Below are positions 1 through 4,449 of a stretch of 6,321 nucleotides of DNA, one piece after another. The stretch's first letter is position 1, and the number at the start of each line of letters is the position of its first letter. The notes under the pieces were generated by a model. It saw only the letters and a program-made list of their open reading frames with translations, searched no databases and was not told the DNA's origin. Position numbers and translations under genes: made by a program. Origin of the DNA: Gammaproteobacteria bacterium. Its GTDB lineage: Bacteria; Pseudomonadota; Gammaproteobacteria; JAABTG01. The DNA is taken from NCBI GenBank assembly GCA_030066245.1, contig JASJBY010000243.1, positions 1-6,321 of the forward strand, written 5' to 3'.

Positions 1-2
1 CC

Positions 3-449
3 GAGCGCGTATCGGATTACTTCGAGCTGGACCGCCAGAGCCCCTACATGTTGCTGGTTGCACCCGTGAGCAAGCAGATCCGCATTCCGATGACGGAGGA
101 CCAGCAGAAGCTGTTCGGCATCGACAAGCTGCATGTCCCGCGCTCGGAGATCCCGGCCATCACCCATGTCGACTACTCAGCGCGGGTGCAGACTGTTCAG
201 AAGGAGACCAATCCCCGCTACTACGATCTGCTGAAGGCCTTCGAGGCGCGCACCGGCTGCGCGGTGCTGGTCAACACATCGTTCAATGTGCGCGGCGAGC
301 CCATCGTGTGTACTCCTGAGGATGCCTATCGCTGCTTCATGCGCACCGAGATGGACTATCTGGTGCTGGAGAATTTCCTGCTGGCGAAGACCGACCAGCC
401 GGTGTGGGAGAAGGATGACTCCTGGAAGCAGGAGTTCGAGCTAGACTGA
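3..449 (+). CDS. Carbamoyltransferase, C-terminal part (5' end outside window)
   Basis: The frame is open from the window edge to a TGA at 447-449, so only the last 148 residues are visible; the ATG at 48 is internal, because the sequence before it (ERVSDYFELDRQSPYM) already fits the family. The visible part is the C-terminal domain of the NodU/CmcH/TobZ O-carbamoyltransferase family. Its best marker is NTSFNVRGEP (visible residues 91-100), followed by a CTPEDAYRCF segment and a MDYLVLENFLL end. Family members transfer a carbamoyl group from carbamoyl phosphate, through carbamoyl-AMP, to a hydroxyl of a sugar or secondary metabolite in the cytoplasm. The catalytic Kae1-like N-terminal domain lies upstream and cannot be judged. 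The stop overlaps the next start as TGATG. With SxtJ-like and DUF5989 neighbours this matches the sxtI-sxtJ-sxtK order of saxitoxin clusters, but the triad is common in bacteria that make no saxitoxin, so the substrate is unknown. Confidence 0.93.
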   Translation, partial: ERVSDYFELDRQSPYMLLVAPVSKQIRIPMTEDQQKLFGIDKLHVPRSEIPAITHVDYSARVQTVQKETNPRYYDLLKAFEARTGCAVLVNTSFNVRGEPIVCTPEDAYRCFMRTEMDYLVLENFLLAKTDQPVWEKDDSWKQEFELD

Positions 450-865
450 TGGCGGGCATGACTAACGCAATTCCGGAGCTCGACCGCAAGGGTCTGCGAG
501 AGTTCGGGCTGGTCACCGGCGGCATTCTGGCGGTCCTGTTCGGCCTGTTCTTTCCGTGGTTGCTCGAGTTCGATATTCCCGTGTGGCCCTGGGTCGCGGC
601 TGGCGTGCTGGGCCTCTGGGCGGTGGCGGCGCCCCTGAGCCTTCGCCCCGTGTACTACTGGTGGATGCGTTTCGCCTTGCTGCTGAGCCGCATTACCACG
701 CCAATCATTCTAGGCATTGTGTTTTTCCTCGTGTTCCTGCCGGTGGCGATGGTGATGAAGCTGTTGGGCCGAGATACCATGGCGCGCCGCTTCGACGAGA
801 GCGCTAAGAGTTACCGGGTGCCCAGTCATAAGGCACCGCGCGATCAGCTAGAGAGACCTTTCTGA
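449..865 (+). CDS. SxtJ-like three-helix membrane protein
   Basis: A 138-residue protein whose ATG overlaps the carbamoyltransferase stop (TGATG), which implies translational coupling. Three hydrophobic helices are visible at about residues 20-40, 44-64 and 83-105. A basic amphipathic tail follows, with GRDTMARRFDESAKSYRV at about 107-124; a conserved charged stretch ending in a Ser-Tyr-x-Val motif is what I remember of SxtJ-family proteins. Members occur next to NodU-type carbamoyltransferases, including in saxitoxin clusters, but no biochemical role is established. A membrane partner or anchor for the carbamoyltransferase is a reasonable inference from the fixed gene order. No signal peptide or catalytic motif is seen. 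The family call rests on topology, length, tail motif and context. Confidence 0.85.
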   Translation: MAGMTNAIPELDRKGLREFGLVTGGILAVLFGLFFPWLLEFDIPVWPWVAAGVLGLWAVAAPLSLRPVYYWWMRFALLLSRITTPIILGIVFFLVFLPVAMVMKLLGRDTMARRFDESAKSYRVPSHKAPRDQLERPF

Positions 866-1017
866 TGACAGAGTTGCTAAAAGACTTGTGGGGGTTCATG
901 CGGGTACGCAAGAAATTCTGGCTTGCGCCCATCATCGTCGTCATGTTGCTCCTGGGAGCCCTTATCGTGTTGGCCCAGGGTTCGGCGGTGGCGCCGTTTA
1001 TCTACACGCTTTTCTGA
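865..1017 (+). CDS. DUF5989 (SxtK-like) small membrane protein
   Basis: A 50-residue protein starting at the ATG that overlaps the SxtJ-like stop (865 is shared in TGATG) and ending at a TGA at 1015-1017. It begins MTELLKDLWGFMRVRKKFWL, continues into one hydrophobic helix at about residues 19-38 (rich in Leu, Val and Ile), and ends APFIYTLF. An amphipathic N-terminus with 'LWxFMRxRKKxWL', one helix and a 'PFIYTLF' end is the pattern of DUF5989, the SxtK-like third member of the carbamoyltransferase/SxtJ/DUF5989 triad. The basic stretch before the helix suggests the N-terminus is cytoplasmic. Function is unknown; co-translation with SxtJ suggests the two act together in the membrane. It is so short that length-based gene finding would miss it, yet the overlap, motif and position leave little doubt. 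Confidence 0.9.
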   Translation: MTELLKDLWGFMRVRKKFWLAPIIVVMLLLGALIVLAQGSAVAPFIYTLF

Positions 1018-1170
1018 GTTCCCGTCCGGGCCGCCCGGACACGAGCCAGCGTCATTCCGTCGGCCCGGACGGGCGGTTGCGACTCTGCGCCAAGCGACAG
1101 ACGCCGGACGGGTTGGCGGAGCCCCAAACGGCTGTCGTTATGAACGCCGACTACGCCGCGGCGCTGCCGT
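1018..1170. other. Convergent intergenic region with strong inverted repeat
   Basis: The gap separates the + strand operon from the - strand SNase-like gene. A perfect 13-bp inverted repeat has arms at 1021-1033 (CCCGTCCGGGCCG) and 1061-1073 with a 27-nt loop. Inside it a second hairpin competes: GTCCGGG at 1024-1030 pairs with CCCGGAC at 1034-1040 across a 3-nt loop. A third copy, CCGGACGGG at 1104-1112, can also pair with the 5' arm over 9 bp. There is no T-tract on either side, so this is not a standard intrinsic terminator. It may still block readthrough in both directions or protect 3' ends. No gene is seen in the remainder. Confidence 0.6.
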
Positions 1171-1599
1171 TCAGCGCTGTGCCCAGGTCCCCAGTTCTCC
1201 GGCTGGGGCATCTTCCCGCAAAGGCTGCATGTCGGCATAGGGCATATAGGCCGCAGTGAAATGTGCTTGTCCCGCCCGCACCAGCTCGGCGCCCACGTCC
1301 TTGTTGTCAACCATCAGGAAACCGACGAGGAAGCCGTCCTCCCAGCGCACTTCCCTCACGCGAACCGTCTTGCCCGCAACCAGCTCGGCCAACGCCTGCT
1401 TGGCCTTCTGGGAATCCCTGGTCTCGAGGGCGGCCAGCCGCACTCGGATCTGGCCACCGCGGTAGAAGATGCGGACCGTCTGACCATCGTAGATGTGGTC
1501 GACCTTACCCACATACTCCTGCCCATGCGCCGCCTGCAGGCCGACTGCAAACTGGAGCAGTAGGGCGCCGAGGAACCACCTGCTGAGCTTGCTGAACAT
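1171..1599 (-). CDS. Secreted SNase-like (thermonuclease-fold) protein, probably catalytically altered
   Basis: The chosen start is the ATG at 1597-1599: it has a good ribosome site (AAGGAG, 6 nt spacing) and gives a signal peptide (MFSKLSRWFLGALLLQFAVG, cleavage near residue 26). The product has 142 residues, of which about 29-118 match the staphylococcal nuclease fold: YVGKVDHIYDGQTVRI, then IRVRLAALETRDSQ, AKQALAELVAGKTVRV, and the helix DVGAELVRAGQA. A GELGTWA end mirrors the usual GLGLWA. By my alignment to S. aureus nuclease, only Arg35 is kept (R54). Asp21 is Q40, Asp40 is E59, Glu43 is D62, and Arg87 is replaced by F90. Strong DNase activity is therefore doubtful; a binding or scaffold role in the periplasm is possible. 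The gene lies 67 bp after the small membrane gene and may share its transcript. Confidence 0.85.
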   Translation of the reverse strand: MFSKLSRWFLGALLLQFAVGLQAAHGQEYVGKVDHIYDGQTVRIFYRGGQIRVRLAALETRDSQKAKQALAELVAGKTVRVREVRWEDGFLVGFLMVDNKDVGAELVRAGQAHFTAAYMPYADMQPLREDAPAGELGTWAQR

Positions 1600-1666
1600 C
1601 TCTATCTCCTTGCTTAACTTGACCAATATCAGCGGAATGCCTCCGGTAAACAGGGTCGCGATCGGG

Positions 1667-1897
1667 TCAGCGGCAAACCAGTGAAGCGCACAGGGGCAAG
1701 CGAGGCATACGCCGGCAGATTCGGCAGCGCAGCCCAAAGCTGCTGTCCACTGCCGCCAGCAGCACGCCAGTCCCGATCAGCCACCAGAAGACATAGTCGA
1801 CCCAGGCGTGGTCCAGCAGGGCCTGGTAGCCGTATAGGGAGAGCGAGGCGATTTCGAACGCGGTGGCCGCTGCCAGTCCCATGATCAGGTAGAGCAT
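1667..1897 (-). CDS. Small two-helix membrane protein, unknown function
   Basis: The chosen start is the ATG at 1895-1897, preceded by GGAGG with 8 nt spacing; this gives 76 residues. An in-frame ATG at 1933 would add 12 residues but lacks such a site and lies almost on the predicted transcription start. Two hydrophobic segments are visible, at about residues 2-20 and 35-53, joined by a short polar link (LYGYQALLDHAW). The tail after residue 55 is basic and Cys-rich, with C58-x2-C61 and C70-x4-C75, so a metal or redox site is conceivable; a tail read out of frame is also possible. I do not recognise the family. It is the first gene of a possible two-gene unit with the SNase-like gene, and has the window's best-supported regulatory region upstream. 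Confidence 0.65.
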   Translation of the reverse strand: MLYLIMGLAAATAFEIASLSLYGYQALLDHAWVDYVFWWLIGTGVLLAAVDSSFGLRCRICRRMPRLPLCASLVCR

Positions 1898-1941
1898 GAT
1901 GTGTACCTCCGTGCGTGCAAAGCGCGTGAGCATATTGGATT

Positions 1942-1957
1942 ATTAGAAAACTCTAAT
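1942..1957. promoter_or_regulatory. Operator-like dyad over the -10 box
   Basis: ATTAGA (1942-1947) and TCTAAT (1952-1957) are perfect inverted arms with a 4-bp centre. The dyad covers the predicted -10 hexamer and part of the spacer, where a bound repressor would block RNA polymerase. The cognate regulator is unknown. Confidence 0.45.
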
Positions 1958-1970
1958 TCTTTCATGTCTG
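1942..1970 (-). promoter_or_regulatory. Candidate sigma-70 promoter for the 76-residue membrane gene
   Basis: On the - strand, CAGACA (1970-1965; 4/6 to TTGACA) and TCTAAT (1947-1942; 5/6 to TATAAT) are separated by exactly 17 bp. Transcription would begin near 1935 and leave a leader of about 38 nt before the ATG at 1897. The AT-rich patch stands out in GC-rich surroundings. Confidence 0.45.
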
Positions 1971-2008
1971 GATTAGCGTCGCCCCGGAGGGGATCTTTAG
2001 GCGGCTTC

Positions 2009-2024
2009 TGTGAACCGCGTCACA
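2009..2024. promoter_or_regulatory. crp site: CRP/Vfr-type binding site (TGTGA-N6-TCACA)
   Basis: TGTGAACCGCGTCACA is an exact match to the CRP half-site pair TGTGA/TCACA with a 6-bp spacer. CTTC on the left and GAAG on the right extend the dyad with a one-base offset. Its centre (2016.5) lies about 81.5 bp upstream of the transcription start inferred near 1935, a usual spacing for class I CRP activation. The sequence match is direct; the helical phasing depends on an inferred start site. Confidence 0.6.
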
Positions 2025-2061
2025 AGAAGGGGCGAGGCAGTAGGATCAGCGGGGCGTGGAC

Positions 2062-2089
2062 AAAAAAAGCCCGCCTGTGACAGGCGGGT
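2062..2089 (-). terminator. Rho-independent terminator
   Basis: Read on the - strand, an 8-bp GC-rich stem (CCCGCCTG / CAGGCGGG, arms at 2070-2077 and 2081-2088) with a 3-nt loop is followed by C and seven T (2068-2062). The + strand side has no T-tract, so it works only for - strand transcripts: the sRNA candidate and readthrough from the 153-residue gene 204 bp upstream. Confidence 0.85.
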
Positions 2090-2162
2090 CCACAAAGGGG
2101 GGGACACGTCCACTGTGATAAACGGGCGACGGGTGAAGGGGGCCACCCAGAAATGTCGCCCG
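2062..2162 (-). ncRNA. Candidate small RNA of about 100 nt
   Basis: On the - strand a possible promoter (TCGAAA at 2197-2192, 17 bp, TATAGG at 2174-2169) would start transcription near 2162. That is where the first hairpin begins: CGGGCGAC (2162-2155) pairs with GTCGCCCG (2130-2123), and inside it GGGTG (2148-2144) pairs with CACCC (2135-2131), leaving a 6-nt bulge and a C-rich loop. A single-stranded stretch with a run of seven C follows, then the terminator. The motif CCCCCTT occurs twice, once in the hairpin loop and once between the hairpins; it is complementary to AAGGGGG-like ribosome binding sites, so base pairing to mRNA leaders is possible. It could instead be 3'-UTR-derived from the 153-residue gene. 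Promoter boxes are only 4/6 each. Confidence 0.45.
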
Positions 2163-2292
2163 CTCGCTCCTATATCAACATGATGCGCCGATTTCGATCA
2201 GCGGTTGTTGACCTCGATCATAAACAGCGGCGGTTTGCGGTCATACCGCTCTTGCCCGTGGGACACGCGTGCACACCGCAGGCTGAATTGCC

Positions 2293-2754
2293 TCAGTCCT
2301 TTACCCCTTTCTTCCCGCCATGCTGCGACTTCTGCAAGGCGGCGAGCTGTTGGCTCCGATGCCTTGCCAGAAGAGCGTAGGCGAGATGCAGGTTCTGCTC
2401 GTGGGTTCCTGTTTCCCTCGCGAGCCTCGAGGCCTCGCTCTCGTAGTGTCTGATCTCCGCACGCAGTTTGCTCTCGTCGGGCTGCCCCGCCGTCCCGTCA
2501 ATGACCGCACCGGAATGGTCCACCCGGTCGAGGAAGTCGGTCCAGAGCTCGGGGCGGCCTTCCTTCATGGATTCCAGCAGTGCCTTCCGGTTCTCGTACA
2601 AAGCGCGGTATACAGTGAGCATGTTTTTTTCATGGGCAGATGGCGTCAAGCCGATTTCCGCTGCTTTTCGCTGACAGTGCACGATGCTGCGGAGCACCTG
2701 CTCCTGCGTTAGCTCATCGATGACAGCCTGATCCTGGTCGTAAGGCACCTTCAT
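2293..2754 (-). CDS. Helical protein with an internally duplicated motif, unknown function
   Basis: A 153-residue, charged, mostly helical, apparently cytoplasmic protein with no signal peptide or membrane segment. The ATG at 2752-2754 has GGAGG with 8 nt spacing. Two segments, about residues 24-62 and 101-139, align without gaps at an offset of 77: H26/H103, A31/A108, H41-E42/H118-E119, N44/N121, Y49/Y126, L52/L129 and L60/L137. The shared pattern is roughly H-x4-A-x9-HExN-x4-Y-x2-L, suggesting a duplicated helical hairpin. A linker of about 38 residues containing DRVDHSGAVIDG joins them, and the tail is basic (GGKKGVKD). HExN is not the HExxH zinc-protease motif, so no activity is claimed. 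I do not recognise the family. It stands alone; the terminator near 2062 is the first good stop for its transcript. Confidence 0.8.
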   Translation of the reverse strand: MKVPYDQDQAVIDELTQEQVLRSIVHCQRKAAEIGLTPSAHEKNMLTVYRALYENRKALLESMKEGRPELWTDFLDRVDHSGAVIDGTAGQPDESKLRAEIRHYESEASRLARETGTHEQNLHLAYALLARHRSQQLAALQKSQHGGKKGVKD

Positions 2755-3108
2755 TCAATTCGCCTCCGGGTGTGCGCCTGCCCGCGCCTAGCGGGTCAGA
2801 TGGTTCGGGCCCTGATCGGTCAATTCTGTGTTCTTTGCGGGGGGCAGACGCGTCGCGTCGGACTGGGCGCCGCCCAGCGGCCCCGGACCACGGGATGACC
2901 AACCTCCCCGCCGCAAGCATAGGGTAAGGCACCGTTCAGTGGAAGGCCGTGACGACCTGCGCAGTTCTTTCGTGACGAATTCACCTGTCGGGGCCGGCCG
3001 CGCCCCGTGTGCGGCGACGGGTCCCGGCGCGGCCGTCCAACGCCTCCTCGCGCCGGCGAGCGCGGCCGTGTGCGGGAAAGCGGCCCGCAGCAGGTCGCGC
3101 CAGTCGGC
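2755..3108. other. 354-bp GC-rich intergenic region without a clear gene
   Basis: The region lies between two co-directional - strand genes. For the downstream gene, the best promoter-like pair is TTGACC (2823-2818) and TCTGAC 17 bp on, a weak match. Two hairpins without T-tracts lie after the PstS-like gene: CGGGGC/GCCCCG (2989-2994, 3002-3007) and TGCGGG/CCCGCA (3071-3076, 3084-3089). Two 10-bp direct repeats are present: CCGTGTGCGG at 3005 and 3066, and GCGCGGCCGT at 3027 and 3060. The open frames here have composition-driven Arg/Pro/Gly/Ala-rich translations and resemble no family I know. Confidence 0.5.
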
Positions 3109-4143
3109 TCACCAGAGCTGTCTGATCTTCTCGGCGTACTTGGCCCGCTCATCCCTGGTGAGCGGGACCAGGCCCCTCTCTGAGAGGTAACCGTTCTCTC
3201 CCCACGTGCCTTCGTTGATGAGTTCCTTCAGGAAGGCCTCGAGTCCTGGAATCCATCCCAGGTGGGCGCTCTTCACGTACAGATAAAGGGGCCGCGAGAG
3301 TGGGTATACCTGGTCGAAGATTGTCTCCCAGGTAGGCGCGACCCCGTTCACCTGGGCTGCGCGCACGCGGTCCAGGTTCTGGTCATAGAAATTGAAGCCG
3401 AAGATCCCCACCGCCGCCGGGTCGGCGAGTATCTTCTTGATAATGATATTGTCGTTCTCGCCGGAATCGATGTAGGCACCGTCTTCACGAATCGCATGAC
3501 AGGCCGCCCGGAACCGCGCCGGATCCTCGCCGCGCATGGTGCTCAACAGGGGGAAGCTCAGGCAGCCACGTTCCATCCCCAGCTCGGCGAGAACATCACG
3601 TGTGCCTGAGGTAGGCGGCGGACCATAAACTTTGACCGGCACGTCGGGGAGGGCGGGATTGACCTGTTTCCAGGTTCGATGGGGGTTTCTCACCAGCGTT
3701 TGGTTGCCGTCGGGGTCGGGCACGTCACGAGCGATAGCTAGGTAGATGTCCCGTGGCGTCAGGCTTAGCTTCGGTCCAGCCTTGTCAGCGGCTGCGATGA
3801 TAATGCCGTCGTAACCAAACTTGAGCTCGACGAGCTCAACCACTCGGTTTTGGTGACAGTCGGTCACTTCGGTCGGTTTCATACGCCGTGAAGCCAGGAC
3901 GATATCGGGATACCGGGGCCCTATGCCTCCGCAGAACTGGCGAATGCCGCCGCCTGAGCCAAAGGCATTGACCTGAGGCGTCCGGAAGCCCGTGGTCTTA
4001 CCTACACGTTCCGCCACGACCGTCGCGAACGGGTACGCGGTGGATGATCCGGTGATGACGACATAGTCTCGTGGCGGCGTGGCCTGGGAAAAGGGCGCGG
4101 CACTGACGAGCACGGCGAGAGTGACCAAGATGAGGATTCGCAT
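3109..4143 (-). CDS. PstS-like periplasmic phosphate/anion-binding protein
   Basis: A 344-residue protein with a signal peptide (residues 1 to about 21, ending FSQA) and the PstS-type binding fold. Signature segments are ITGSSTAYPF (30-39, the Ser/Thr-rich anion loop), FGSGGGIRQF (61-70), DIVLASRRM (80-88), GPPPTSGTRD (174-183, second anion loop), GIFGFNFYDQN (246-256) and YPLSRPLYLYVK (280-291). Family members bind phosphate in the periplasm for PstCAB import, or act as sensors. Here no pstC, pstA, pstB or phoU is adjacent, so it is an orphan: it may feed a distant transporter or have another role. Four mature cysteines (C71, C96, C194, C215) could form two disulfides. The start is fixed by the signal peptide; no clear Shine-Dalgarno sequence precedes it. 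I infer the ligand is phosphate or a similar oxyanion. Confidence 0.88.
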   Translation of the reverse strand: MRILILVTLAVLVSAAPFSQATPPRDYVVITGSSTAYPFATVVAERVGKTTGFRTPQVNAFGSGGGIRQFCGGIGPRYPDIVLASRRMKPTEVTDCHQNRVVELVELKFGYDGIIIAAADKAGPKLSLTPRDIYLAIARDVPDPDGNQTLVRNPHRTWKQVNPALPDVPVKVYGPPPTSGTRDVLAELGMERGCLSFPLLSTMRGEDPARFRAACHAIREDGAYIDSGENDNIIIKKILADPAAVGIFGFNFYDQNLDRVRAAQVNGVAPTWETIFDQVYPLSRPLYLYVKSAHLGWIPGLEAFLKELINEGTWGENGYLSERGLVPLTRDERAKYAEKIRQLW

Positions 4144-4285
4144 GGGGAAGCTTCGACTACAGGCTTGTTCTTGTTAGCGGCAATGAGCTGCTAGCAGAAC
4201 AATTAGTCCGCGCCGTGTCAATGCTTCTGGCCCGTGGCGCAGGGGCAGGGTCCCAAGGCAAGCTGTGTTGTGGGCAGGAGATCAG

Positions 4286-4299
4286 GAGCGGCGCCGCTC
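4286..4299. promoter_or_regulatory. Perfect 14-bp palindrome, candidate operator
   Basis: GAGCGGCGCCGCTC equals its own reverse complement. It lies about 21 bp upstream of the predicted -35 of the regulator gene. GC-rich palindromes arise by chance more easily in this genome, so function is uncertain. Confidence 0.35.
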
Positions 4300-4308
4300 A
4301 TGGGCTAG

Positions 4309-4349
4309 ACTGTCAACAGTTTGTTTGGGACAAGATGTGGATATAGAAT
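4309..4349 (+). promoter_or_regulatory. Candidate promoter of the MerR-type gene with adjacent dyad
   Basis: TTGTTT (4321-4326) and TAGAAT (4344-4349; 5/6 to TATAAT) are 17 bp apart, placing a start near 4356 and a leader of about 94 nt. The dyad ACTGT-CA-ACAGT (4309-4320) abuts the -35. The 17-bp spacing is normal, unlike the 19-20 bp typical of promoters activated by classical metal-sensing MerR proteins. Confidence 0.4.
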
Positions 4350-4449
4350 CAGGGTGTTAGGCTTCAAGCGTCCAAAACGCCGCGCCCCCAGGGTAGGGAG
4401 ACCAGCCGGCGGGCGGGCAGTAACAGCAGGCTTGGGAGACAGTGTAGAC

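Larger units (their letters stand above)
1898..2292. other. 395-bp non-coding region
   Basis: The stretch between the 76-residue and 153-residue genes holds, from left to right, the leader, promoter and -10 dyad of the membrane gene, the CRP-type site (2009-2024), and the terminator and candidate sRNA (2062-2162) with its promoter. From about 2200 to 2292 I see only a small hairpin (GCGGT at 2237-2241, ACCGC at 2245-2249). No convincing coding frame is present on either strand. Confidence 0.6.
4144..4449. promoter_or_regulatory. Divergent control region between PstS-like and MerR-type genes
   Basis: This 306-bp region serves two outward-facing genes. For the - strand gene, TTGACA (4221-4216) is a perfect -35 but its 17-bp partner TCTGCT is poor. 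A 10-bp palindrome CTGCTAGCAG is at 4188-4197. A 14-bp palindrome GAGCGGCGCCGCTC is at 4286-4299, and ACTGT-CA-ACAGT is at 4309-4320 just before the merR-side -35. The regulator gene may control itself through one of these. Confidence 0.5.

Noticed and set aside
888..1259. Two + strand open frames between the DUF5989 gene and the SNase-like gene
   Set aside because: They overlap both real genes and encode Arg/Pro/Ser-rich sequence without motifs; the DUF5989 frame explains the region better.
1600..1737. Upstream in-frame ATG for the SNase-like gene
   Set aside because: It would overlap the 76-residue gene, bury the signal peptide and ignore the good AAGGAG site before 1599.
2153..2712. Several + strand open frames opposite the 153-residue gene
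   Set aside because: They lack ribosome sites and family signals, while the - strand gene has a strong GGAGG site and an internal repeat.
2828..3190. + strand frame of 120 codons in the GC-rich spacer
   Set aside because: Its translation is composition-driven (Arg, Ala, Pro, Ser) and runs antisense into the PstS-like gene.
4310..4328. Pho box upstream of the PstS-like gene
   Set aside because: CTGTCAAC matches one half, but the second repeat 11 bp on matches poorly, and it sits beside the regulator promoter rather than the PstS-like one.
4321..4449. TTG at 4321 as the start of the MerR-type gene
   Set aside because: The 43-residue extension is Arg/Gly/Pro-rich and not family-like, and the TTG overlaps the predicted -35 box.
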